From Candidatus Omnitrophota bacterium (GTDB lineage Bacteria > Omnitrophota > Gorgyraeia > Zapsychrales > Fredricksoniimonadaceae), in the NCBI GenBank assembly GCA_016206745.1, contig JACQQW010000052.1, forward strand, positions 1-8,187: DNA of 8,187 nt, written 5' to 3'. The notes under the pieces are model-generated. The model made no database searches and was not told the origin of the DNA. It worked only from the letters and a program-made list of their open reading frames with translations. Below, one piece after another: positions 1 to 8,187 of this stretch. Within the stretch, counting starts at the first letter, position 1. The number at the start of each line of letters is the position of its first letter. The position numbers were made by a program, and so were the translations under genes.

Positions 1-19
1 AACCAAACCCCCTCCCCAA

Positions 20-52
20 CCCTCCCTGCACCAGACATGGTGCAGGGGAGGG
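20..52. repeat. C-rich/G-rich palindromic repeat, copy 1 (hairpin)
   Basis: The left arm CCCTCCCTGCACCA (20-33) and the right arm TGGTGCAGGGGAGGG (38-52) form a 14-bp stem with a 4-nt loop GACA (34-37) and one bulged G at 45. No T-run follows directly (the next bases are AAAATTAAAC), so it does not look like a rho-independent terminator. The right arm contains GGGGAGGG, a near-perfect Shine-Dalgarno sequence, just upstream of the first gene. The outer stem CCCTCCC/GGGAGGG recurs in the hairpin at 2029-2049, which suggests a dispersed small palindromic element. The C-rich run at 8-17 may be part of the same unit. The structure is seen directly; calling it a dispersed repeat family is inference from two partly matching copies. 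Confidence 0.7.
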
Positions 53-86
53 AAAATTAAACTTTTTTTATGCCGGCCTGTTTTTA

Positions 87-2015
87 GTGAGTATAGTAAC
101 TGTATCGTCTGTATTTGCCGATGAACGGGACAAAGAAGTGGCCATGGCCTTGTCCCAGGCGCAGGAGCAAAAGGCCTCTTCCGCCACTTGGGAGGGCCGC
201 AATACCGACCAGCCGTATCTGGCGCTTTTAAATGAATATGAAACCAAGATCAACCCGGACTGGTCTTATGAGGAGACCTATCATACCCGGGTCAAGGTCC
301 AAAAAGAATCGGCCAAAGAATTAGGGGAATGGCCCATTTTTTATAATAAGGCCCGCGAAGAGATTGTCCAGGTCCAGGCATTTCTGGAAACGCCCGAGGG
401 AAAAAGGGTCCCGGCCGCCAAAATCCAGGACGTGGAGGTGTATGAGAACGTTCCCTTGTACGCGGACATGAAGGTGAAGGTCATCAGCATGCCGCAGGTC
501 AATGCCGGCAATGTCCTGGATGTGACGGTCAAAACCAGGGTCTCCCGCAAGGAAATCCCCGGGCATTTCTGGGATGAAATCCCATACCCTTCAATCCCGA
601 CCAAATTCGCGCGGCACACCTATATCTTTCCTGAAGACAAACTTATTGAATTCAAAGCATATAAACAAGACCTTAAGCCCCTGGTTGAAAAAAAGAACGG
701 CCTGGTGAAATATTCTTTTGTTTTTGAGCGGATCCAGGGCCCTGAGGAAGAGGAATTGATGCCCCCGTTGGATGAAGTGAGGGGAAGCCTGTATTTGTCA
801 TCGCTTAAAGATTGGAATGCCATTGCGCTTTGGTATAAGGGTTTGATCGACAAAAATACGATTGAGGATGAACAAATCACAACCAAAGCTTTGGAATTGG
901 CCAGGGACAAGGCCGCTCAAAAAGACAGGGCCCGGGCGATTTTGGAATTCATCCAGGACCAGTTCCGTTATGTCCCGATGAATTTTGGCGACCATATGGC
1001 CGGACCGCATCCGACGATCGATATATTCAAAGACCGTTACGGCGATTCCAAAGATTTGTCCCTGCTGGCCAGGCAGATGTTTAAGGCCGCGGGCATTGAA
1101 TCAAATATATGTTTGATGAGCGCGGAGTACACTGGAAACCCGCAAAATGCCCTGCCTAATCCATCCGTATTTGAACACGTATTATTGGAAGCGGATTTAG
1201 ACGGCCAGAAATATTTTGTCGATCCCCAGGCCAGGGGGTTTGATTTCGGGCAATACCCGTCCACGTATGACCAGGCCTATGTTTTTGTGGTGGATGATGC
1301 CGGCGCTTATCGTTTTGACCGTGTGCCTGCCGGCGAGGGGCCGGAGCGTTCATTGATCAGTCAAAGCGACATTACCATTGCCCCTGATGGTTCGGCGAAT
1401 TTTGACGCGCGGATGACATTGCCTTTGGAGGCCTCCCAGGGTTTTCGCGGCGAATGGGCCGCGGCCAGCGATGAACACAAGAACAAATTCTTTGAGGGCC
1501 TGGAGACCAATTTCGCGCCGGGAGGCGCCATGTTATCGCATGAAGTCAAGGGTGTGGAAAACCGCTATGGCCCGGTCGAATTCCATTTAAAATACCGGTC
1601 GCCCAATGCCTATCCGGTGGTCAATGACATGATCCTGTTAAAAGAAGCCGGCCAAAGTGAAGTCCCGGATTTTGCCGCGCCTCAACGCAAGCATCCCATT
1701 TTTTTGCCTTCCAATTCTTTGATCAAAAACACAAATGTGTATCACGTCCCGGAAGGATATAAGGTTGATTTTGTGCCGGAGAATTATAAATTGGGCATAG
1801 ACTTTGTGGATGTCAGCGCCGATTATGCCAATGGCGGGAGTGCGGTGACGGTGAACACCGAATACCGCATGAAAAGGGCCTCCATGCCGCCGCAGCGTTA
1901 TGGGCAGGTGAAACAATTCCGCGATGAGTTGACCAAGAAAGATGACCAATACATCGTGTTAAAGAAAAAGTCGCAACTTGCTAACGAAGCTAAAGAGTGG
2001 ATTAAAAATCAGTAA
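87..2015 (+). CDS. Exported DUF3857 / transglutaminase-like protein, catalytic Cys replaced by Ser
   Basis: This 642-residue protein (counted from GTG at 87) has the DUF3857 plus transglutaminase-like architecture. Residues about 40-200 form a beta-rich DUF3857-type region. Residues about 280-390 form the transglutaminase fold with RYGDSKDLSLL, FEHVLLEAD and KYFVDPQ. Residues about 425-610 form a beta-rich DUF3858-like tail. In active relatives the motif is GDCKD; here Ser321 (TCC at 1047-1049) takes the nucleophile position, while His364 and Asp379 remain. It may therefore be a non-catalytic binding or scaffold protein. The N-terminus reads SIVTVSSVFA followed by DE, the end of a signal peptide, so it is probably exported to the periplasm or outer surface. 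GTG 87 has no Shine-Dalgarno and cuts the signal peptide short; the frame stays open and hydrophobic upstream, but no ATG lies in it. The next gene starts 40 nt downstream on the same strand, so cotranscription is likely. The biological role is unknown. Confidence 0.82.
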   Translation: MSIVTVSSVFADERDKEVAMALSQAQEQKASSATWEGRNTDQPYLALLNEYETKINPDWSYEETYHTRVKVQKESAKELGEWPIFYNKAREEIVQVQAFLETPEGKRVPAAKIQDVEVYENVPLYADMKVKVISMPQVNAGNVLDVTVKTRVSRKEIPGHFWDEIPYPSIPTKFARHTYIFPEDKLIEFKAYKQDLKPLVEKKNGLVKYSFVFERIQGPEEEELMPPLDEVRGSLYLSSLKDWNAIALWYKGLIDKNTIEDEQITTKALELARDKAAQKDRARAILEFIQDQFRYVPMNFGDHMAGPHPTIDIFKDRYGDSKDLSLLARQMFKAAGIESNICLMSAEYTGNPQNALPNPSVFEHVLLEADLDGQKYFVDPQARGFDFGQYPSTYDQAYVFVVDDAGAYRFDRVPAGEGPERSLISQSDITIAPDGSANFDARMTLPLEASQGFRGEWAAASDEHKNKFFEGLETNFAPGGAMLSHEVKGVENRYGPVEFHLKYRSPNAYPVVNDMILLKEAGQSEVPDFAAPQRKHPIFLPSNSLIKNTNVYHVPEGYKVDFVPENYKLGIDFVDVSADYANGGSAVTVNTEYRMKRASMPPQRYGQVKQFRDELTKKDDQYIVLKKKSQLANEAKEWIKNQ

Positions 2016-2028
2016 AGTGCATGTATTC

Positions 2029-2049
2029 CCCTCCCCACAAGGGGGAGGG
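2029..2049. repeat. C-rich/G-rich palindromic repeat, copy 2, overlapping a ribosome binding site
   Basis: CCCTCCCC (2029-2036) pairs perfectly with GGGGAGGG (2042-2049) around the loop ACAAG. The stem shares CCCTCCC/GGGAGGG with the hairpin at 20-52. The right arm is the Shine-Dalgarno of the aldolase/dehydrogenase gene, with GGAGG at 2044-2048, 7 nt before the ATG at 2056. When folded, the hairpin would hide that site. There is no following T-run, so it is not a typical terminator. Pairing and position are seen directly; a regulatory effect on translation is inference. Confidence 0.7.
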
Positions 2050-2055
2050 AAAGAG

Positions 2056-4032
2056 ATGTATATGAAAAGTTTATGGAACGACAAAGAAGCCGCAGCTTTA
2101 AGCAATGACCCGCTGAAATTACGGGTTTATACCTCTCGTCTGTTGGGCCGGGAACCCGCATTGGTTTTGCACGGCGGCGGCAATACCTCGGTCAAGGCCA
2201 GGGTCAAAGATTTCTTCGGTGAGAGCCAGGACATCCTTTACATTAAAGGCAGCGGCTGGGACCTGGCGGCCATTGAACAAGCGGGTTTTGCCGCCGTGAA
2301 AATGGATGTCCTTCTGCGCATGGCCCAAATGCCTAAATTGTCGGATCCGGACATGGTGCGCCAGCAAAGGGCGGCCATGCTTGACCCCAATGCCCCAAAT
2401 CCGTCGGTGGAAGCCATTTTGCATGCCATTGTCCCTTATAAATTTGTGGACCATTCGCACGCGGACGCGGTGGCGGCGGTCAGCAATACCCCGGATGGCC
2501 ATCGCCGCATTTTGGAAATTTACGGCAAGCGGGTCTTGATTGTGCCTTATGTCATGCCTGGTTTTGTTTTGGCCCGGAGGGTCTATGAATTGACCCGCCG
2601 TTTGGATTGGAAGAAATGCGAAGGGATTGTCCTGCTTAATCACGGCCTGTTCACTTTCGCCGATGATGCCAGGGCCAGTTATGAACAGCATGTCCGTTTG
2701 GCCGCCAAAGCAGAGATATATATCAAAAAACAAAAGGTCAACATTGCCCTTGGAAAGTCCACCGTGGTCAATGTGATGGATTTGGCCCGTTTGCGCCAGG
2801 CTGTTTCAAAAACAATGGGGGCCGCTGTTGTGGCGTGTTTGAAATCAGACCCTAAATCAATTGGTTTTGCCAGTTTGCCCAATGCCGCTTTCATTGCCAC
2901 CCGCGGGCCTTTGACGCCGGACCATGTGATCCGCGTCAAACCTGTTCCCGTGGTCATTGGCAAAGACATTGCCCGGGATGTGCGGGATTTCGCGCGCCGG
3001 TACAGGGCTTATTTTGACCGCCACACAGACGGAAAATTAAAATGCCTGGATTTGGCGCCGCGCTGGGCGCTATGGCGGGGCCAGGGGCTGATTGTTTTTG
3101 GCCGTTCCTATAAAGACGCATCGATCATTTCGGACATTGTGGACCACACCGTCATTGCCATTCAATGGGCACAAGCCATGGGGGGATGGAAGGCCCTCTC
3201 CCAAAAAGATATTTTCGAAATGGAATATTGGGAACTGGAGCAGGCCAAGCTTGCGAACAATGAAAAACCATTGGCCTTGCAAGGCAGGATTGCTTTAGTG
3301 ACCGGAGCTGCCGGCGGCATCGGCAGGGCCTGCGTTGAAGCTTTGATTGCCCAAGGAGCGCATGTGGCGGCCTTGGATATTAAACCTTTGTCATTCGGGG
3401 GGGACAGAGTAAACTCTAATGTGCTGGGCCTTGTTTGTGATGTTACCAAAGACAATGGCATCCGTGCCGCTGTGGACGCAACAGTCAGGCATTTCGGCGG
3501 TTTGGACATTGTGGTCAGCAATGCCGGTATTTTTCCGCCCAGTGAAAACATCGCGGACATGGGGGCGGAAACTTGGGATAAAAGCATGGCCGTGAATTTG
3601 ACCAGCCATCAACGTTTAATGACAGCCGCGGCAAAATACCTGGTGCTTGGGGTCGACCCTGCGGTAATCATTATCGGTTCCAAAAATGTGCCGGCCCCGG
3701 GACCGGGCGCTGCGGCATACTCCGTGGCAAAAGCAGGTTTGACCCAACTGGCCCGTGTCGCCGCTTTGGAACTTGGATCAAACGGAGTGCGGGTGAACGT
3801 GGCGCATCCCAATCAAGTGTTTGATACCGCGATCTGGACAAAAGATGTGCTGGAAAAGAGGGCCAAACACTATGGTTTGACGGTCGAAGAATATAAAACC
3901 AACAATATCCTCAGGACCGAAATCACTTCCAAAGATGTCGCCGGCCTGGTTTGCGCCATGGCCGGCCCGGCATTCGCCAAGACCACCGGCGCCCAAATCC
4001 CCATTGACGGCGGCAATGACCGCGTGATTTAG
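2056..4032 (+). CDS. Bifunctional class II aldolase / short-chain dehydrogenase fusion
   Basis: This 658-residue fusion belongs to the family known from RhaEW-type proteins, which cleave rhamnulose-1-phosphate to DHAP and L-lactaldehyde and oxidise the aldehyde. The N-terminal class II aldolase/adducin domain (about 1-225) shows GGGNTS at 40-45 (phosphate binding), Glu119 in PSVE, His133 and His135 in HSH, and His196 in NHG. These are the expected metal ligands and catalytic acid. The C-terminal Rossmann SDR domain (about 410-658) has TGAAGGIG from 416, Asp441 after the second strand (suggesting NAD rather than NADP), NAG at 489-491, Asn514, Ser542 and YSVAK with Tyr555 and Lys559, so both active sites look complete. 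The open frame extends to 1978, but ATG 2056 has GGAGG 7 nt upstream and avoids translating the hairpin repeat; ATG 2062 is a possible alternative. No kinase, isomerase or sugar transporter gene lies nearby, so the substrate is uncertain. It is probably cytoplasmic. Confidence 0.92.
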   Translation: MYMKSLWNDKEAAALSNDPLKLRVYTSRLLGREPALVLHGGGNTSVKARVKDFFGESQDILYIKGSGWDLAAIEQAGFAAVKMDVLLRMAQMPKLSDPDMVRQQRAAMLDPNAPNPSVEAILHAIVPYKFVDHSHADAVAAVSNTPDGHRRILEIYGKRVLIVPYVMPGFVLARRVYELTRRLDWKKCEGIVLLNHGLFTFADDARASYEQHVRLAAKAEIYIKKQKVNIALGKSTVVNVMDLARLRQAVSKTMGAAVVACLKSDPKSIGFASLPNAAFIATRGPLTPDHVIRVKPVPVVIGKDIARDVRDFARRYRAYFDRHTDGKLKCLDLAPRWALWRGQGLIVFGRSYKDASIISDIVDHTVIAIQWAQAMGGWKALSQKDIFEMEYWELEQAKLANNEKPLALQGRIALVTGAAGGIGRACVEALIAQGAHVAALDIKPLSFGGDRVNSNVLGLVCDVTKDNGIRAAVDATVRHFGGLDIVVSNAGIFPPSENIADMGAETWDKSMAVNLTSHQRLMTAAAKYLVLGVDPAVIIIGSKNVPAPGPGAAAYSVAKAGLTQLARVAALELGSNGVRVNVAHPNQVFDTAIWTKDVLEKRAKHYGLTVEEYKTNNILRTEITSKDVAGLVCAMAGPAFAKTTGAQIPIDGGNDRVI

Positions 4033-4054
4033 GGGACTATTTTTGATCAACACC

Positions 4055-4083
4055 TTGAAAACCCCTGTTTTAGGTTCTATACT
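4055..4083 (+). promoter_or_regulatory. Sigma70-type promoter for the secreted-protein gene
   Basis: TTGAAA (4055-4060) and TATACT (4078-4083) are separated by exactly 17 nt, each hexamer differing from consensus at one position. Transcription would start near 4090 and give a leader of about 20 nt ending in AAGGAGG (4098-4104), 6 nt before ATG 4111. An imperfect dyad (AAAAC 4058-4062 with GTTTT 4067-4071, extendable to CCT/AGG at 4053-4055 and 4072-4074) overlaps the -35 box and spacer and could be an operator. No convincing terminator of the upstream gene lies between 4033 and 4054. Confidence 0.65.
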
Positions 4084-4110
4084 TTAAGTAAGTGGACAAG
4101 GAGGGGCATG

Positions 4111-6195
4111 ATGTTTAAAAAAACCATCATTCTAATAATAATCGCCGCTTTCGCGGATCTTTCGCTTTATGTGCCCAGGGTCCAGGCCGGAGAAGTGGTT
4201 GTGCCTGTAATGCCTGCGCCTGGGACAAGGGTCAATTTAAGCCCCGCCTTCACGCCCGCCCATTTAAAGGGAATCACCATTCATCCGGACAATGCCCTTA
4301 AATTTGATTTTCTCATTCATAAAGGCGATGGCAATTTGGATGACGCACAGAAAAGACAAGAGTATAAGAAACTGGTCAAATATTTCCTGGCCTCCTTGAC
4401 CATCCCTGATGAGCATCAATGGGTCAACCTGTCTCCTTATGAAAAAGGAAGGATTGTGCAAACGGATTTCGGCAAGACGGAAATGGGCCGGGATTTGCTG
4501 GCACAGGATTACCTATTAAAACAAATGACCTCATCGCTGATGTATCCGGAATTTGGGCTCGGCAAGGTGTTTTGGGACAAGGTCTATGCGCGGGCGTATA
4601 AAGAGCATGGAACCGCCAATGTCCCTGTGAACACATTCAATAAAGTGTGGATTGTGCCCGATGAAGCTCTCATTTATGAAAGCGGCAATACCGCTTATGT
4701 GGTGAAAAACCATTTGAAGGTGATGCTGGAGGAAGATTACCTGGCGCTTGGGAAGAACGCGAACGGGGGACATGAACCGGAAGCCCGAAGGGATCGGTTC
4801 GTGTCCCCGCAGAGACAGGGAAACCACCATATCGCCTTAGGAACTCAAATCATCCGCGAAATCATACTTCCTGAAATCGCAAAAGAGGTCAATGAAGGCA
4901 AGAATTTTGCCATGTTACGGCAAATCTACAGCGGCATGTTATTGGCGGCCTGGTATAAAAAGGCCCTGAAAGAATCTTTGCTTGGCAAAGTGTATGCCGA
5001 CAAGGCAAAGGTCAAAGGTGTTGATCAAGACCCAAAAGTAAACGAAGAAATTTACCAAAAATATTTGGCGGCCTTTAAGAAGGGCGTTTACAACTATATC
5101 AAGGAAGATTTTGACCAGAATACGCAGCAGATCATCCCCAGGAAATACTTCGCCGGCGGGGCTGTCAATGATTATGCCCGGGTGGCGGTAAAAGAAAATG
5201 TAAGTGACCCGGTGTTGAGGGATGCTATGGGAGAATCCCTTGCTAAAGGAGATGTGGCAACTGTAATTCTCACTGACTCTGGACCGGTAAACCCAGACGC
5301 GGCGGAAATTGCGCAGAGTAAAGTGAGAAAGCGTGAATTTGATTTAAATAATCATCAAACAATGAACATCCCTCACAACGGTTATCCGATTTCTCTTGAT
5401 TTAGCGGCGCGCGTGCTGGCAAAGGCGGCATTGAGATTGAAGATTACGCGGCGAGAAGAAAGGTATTTTATTACTGATGGAACAAGTGAAGTAGAACTAA
5501 AAGACGGATCAGCGGGGGCGGTCCTTTTAGGGCGTGGAACCAAAATATTGGATCTATTTATGAATACAGCAGGCCCGGAATACCGTGTTGGTGAGAGAAA
5601 CATTTCAACAGAACATTTGAACATTGGAAGAATGGGGAACACTATCTTTTTATATGATGGAGGAACAACAAAGGCTTCAATATATGGCACAAAAGTCACA
5701 TGGTATGAAGTTTTATCACAGGAAGAGGAAAATGACCTTAAAAGACAATTAAATCAATTCGCGGGTTGGGAAAAAGAATTCTATGCTATTTTAGCGGCGC
5801 TTAAGGTCCAACAGGGGGGAACGTTTAAAGATGTAGAAACAGAACTTAAGAAAGCCGGGAAGATTATCCCACTTGTGAAATTCGTAAATCAATATCCAAA
5901 CCTTGACGAAGATTTTACGGCACGTGTTGTGTCGGCGACGAAAGCATATAATGAAAAGAAAGACGAGTTGTTAAAGCAGCTAAATAAGCCAAAAGGGGAC
6001 GGTACGGACAATGCCCAATTAACTCAAATACAAGAAAGTCCCGGCGGTATTGATTTAAATTCCGCAAACTTAAATCTTAGCATCAAGCGCGACGGCAAGG
6101 GTGTGCCTTTGCCATTTCCTCAGCAAGACATGGCCGGTTTAAGCCGCATTCAGGGGTTTGAGGCGAATATCGTTGAAATAAGACCCTTCACCGGC

Positions 6196-6225
<30 letters not shown>
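4111..6225 (+). CDS. Secreted Omnitrophota-type protein with FHA-like central module
   Basis: This 704-residue protein starts at ATG 4111, which is 6 nt after AAGGAGG; an in-frame ATG at 4108 is too close to it. The N-terminus has Lys-Lys, a run of Ile/Leu/Ala and a likely signal-peptidase site after RVQA, so it is probably exported. Residues about 30-350 form a block (LSPAFTP from 43, WVNLSPYEKGRI, GVYNYIKE, IPRKYFAGG) that I recall as a conserved, uncharacterised family of Omnitrophota. Residues about 650-690 (IDLNSANLNL, IQGF) match that family's usual C-terminus. Between them, residues about 430-530 read like a forkhead-associated fold: LGR at 473-475, STEH at 499-502, hydrophobic strands around IFLYD (512-516), then SIYGTKV at 523-529. 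The usual Asn before Gly-Thr is Tyr525. DNA at about 5340-6000 is visibly richer in A+T than the flanks. The function is unknown. It is alone in its transcription unit and ends inside the convergent helicase gene. Confidence 0.87.
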
Positions 6226-7386
<1,161 letters not shown>

Positions 7387-7412
7387 TGACGTTCTTTCCT
7401 TTGCAAAACCTG

Positions 7413-7428
7413 GGTTTATAAGTAAACC
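7413..7428. promoter_or_regulatory. Dyad in the divergent intergenic region
   Basis: GGTTTA (7413-7418) and TAAACC (7423-7428) form a perfect 6-bp inverted repeat around TAAG. A second short dyad, GCCTA (7432-7436) with TAGGC (7445-7449), follows. Both lie in the 116-bp A+T-rich gap between the divergent helicase and unknown genes, 27-63 bp upstream of the helicase start. They could be a protein-binding site or small hairpins in the helicase leader RNA. No convincing -35/-10 pair was found for either gene here, so promoters must lie in this gap but cannot be placed. Chance occurrence is quite possible. Confidence 0.3.
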
Positions 7429-7502
7429 ATAGCCTAACACCGAATAGGCAAATATGCAAATTACTTTCGTTTTGGACTTAATTGTATTAAAATGGAGGCA
7501 AT

Positions 7503-8187
7503 ATGATTTCCAGTGAACGGCTAAAAGAATTCGGTTTTAATGACGCGGCCAAGTTTCCCCAGTTACTGCTCAACCATGCCGTCACCATCAGCCTGCCTTC
7601 GGCGGTGGCGCATGGGGTTGGGCCGGTCACCGTAATCATTGACCGGGGGCTGGCGGTCCCGGTGCAAATACCCGGTGTCCCCAACGGCATGATCATCAAG
7701 GGCGATGGGACCATGGTGTATGTTGCCCACCAGGACCCGGCCGATTATGCGTCCGCGTTGGAAACCAGCTTTGTCCGCGACATTGCTTATGACGTGCGCC
7801 TGGAGGCCTACAATGTCCTGCGCCGGGCGGTTGAAGCCGACCCGGTTTTAAACGGCATTTGGCGGGAGATCCAAATGCAATGGGTGAAATGGTACCCGCC
7901 GGGCCCTAAAGAAATTGAACGACAAAACGCCGGGCGGTTTTTGAACATTCAATCGGCTTTGCGGGGGTTGGAAGCATTGATCCAAAAATTCATCGGTCAA
8001 GTGGCGCAAGAGACCCGGCAATCCGGCCTTATGCCGGTCAAGACCATTGTCCAGACGGCCCAAGAACTGGAGAAGGGCTGGCAGGGAGAGGAATTCTTAG
8101 CGGATGAAACCACGGTGGGGCGGATCATGCCTTTAGGAGCGGCCCAATACCTGCGGGAACACCTGCGCCCAAAGTTAAGGACCATAT
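7503..8187 (+). CDS. Unknown protein, incomplete at the window end
   Basis: An open frame starts at ATG 7503, with GGAGG (7494-7498) 4 nt upstream, and runs without a stop through 228 codons to the end of the window, so the C-terminus is missing. I do not recognise a family. There is no signal peptide or membrane segment in the visible part, so a cytoplasmic protein is most likely. Residues about 25-75 look beta-rich (AVTISLPSAV, VTVIIDRGLAVPVQIPGV, GTMVYVAHQD). The rest looks mainly helical, with a Trp-rich stretch (WREIQMQWVKWYPPGP) near residues 120-136 and amphipathic helices after it. Codon use (GCC, CGG, CTG, GTC, GGC) matches the neighbours, and third positions are rich in G and C, which supports real coding. 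It is transcribed divergently from the helicase; nothing in the context suggests its role. Confidence 0.8.
   Translation, partial: MISSERLKEFGFNDAAKFPQLLLNHAVTISLPSAVAHGVGPVTVIIDRGLAVPVQIPGVPNGMIIKGDGTMVYVAHQDPADYASALETSFVRDIAYDVRLEAYNVLRRAVEADPVLNGIWREIQMQWVKWYPPGPKEIERQNAGRFLNIQSALRGLEALIQKFIGQVAQETRQSGLMPVKTIVQTAQELEKGWQGEEFLADETTVGRIMPLGAAQYLREHLRPKLRTI

Noticed and set aside
70..87. ATG 70 as the start of the first gene
   Set aside because: It is in another frame and meets TAG after five codons; it works only if a base is missing from the T-run at 81-85.
1978..2055. N-terminal extension of the aldolase/dehydrogenase starting at TTG 1978
   Set aside because: It would overlap the end of the upstream gene and translate straight through the palindromic repeat, while ATG 2056 has a strong Shine-Dalgarno at the right distance.
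2029..2055. Rho-independent terminator between the first two genes
   Set aside because: The hairpin is stable but is followed by GGGAAAGAG-type sequence rather than a T-run, and its right arm serves as the next ribosome binding site.
2119..2733. 204-codon open frame on the minus strand
   Set aside because: It lies entirely antisense to the class II aldolase domain, whose catalytic motifs are intact, and its His/Arg/Gly-rich composition is typical of a shadow frame.
7487..7714. Minus-strand open frames at 7487-7714, 7848-8063 and 7997-8185
   Set aside because: They are antisense to the open-ended plus-strand gene from 7503, which has a better ribosome binding site and neighbour-like codon use.

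Overview
The window most resembles a Candidatus Omnitrophota (former OP3) or related PVC-group genome. The main reason is the secreted protein at 4111-6225. I recognise its N-terminal block (LSPAFTP, HPDNALKFDF, WVNLSPYEKGRI, NTFNKVWIVPDEA, GVYNYIKE, IPRKYFAGG) and its short C-terminal block (GGIDLNSANLNL ... IQGF) from memory as a family common in that phylum. No database search was possible, so the assignment is moderate. Genes mostly use purine-rich Shine-Dalgarno sites, and overall G+C is near 50% by eye.

Layout: (1) 1-60 holds a C-rich/G-rich palindromic repeat. (2) 87-2015 (+) encodes an exported DUF3857/transglutaminase-like protein whose catalytic cysteine position is serine; its true start is unclear. 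(3) 2029-2049 holds a second C-rich/G-rich palindrome, whose right arm is the ribosome binding site of the next gene. (4) 2056-4032 (+) encodes a fused class II aldolase / short-chain dehydrogenase, probably cotranscribed with gene 1. (5) 4055-4083 is a good sigma70-type promoter. (6) 4111-6225 (+) encodes the large secreted Omnitrophota-type protein, with an A+T-richer central segment that carries an FHA-like motif series. (7) 6196-7386 (-) encodes a RhlE-type DEAD-box RNA helicase, convergent with gene 3 and overlapping it by 30 bp. (8) 7503 to the window end (+) is a divergent, incomplete gene of unknown function.

There is no obvious single pathway. The aldolase/dehydrogenase fits deoxysugar (rhamnose/fucose type) breakdown to lactaldehyde, but its kinase and isomerase partners are not in the window. 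Two of the five proteins appear to be exported and lack a recognisable enzymatic function. The helicase is a housekeeping RNA-remodelling gene. The most interesting parts are the mosaic secreted protein, the cysteine-less transglutaminase fold, and the C-rich/G-rich palindromes that place Shine-Dalgarno sequences inside hairpins. No RNA genes, insertion sequences, CRISPR arrays or other defence systems were seen. No stretch over 300 bases lacks a gene.
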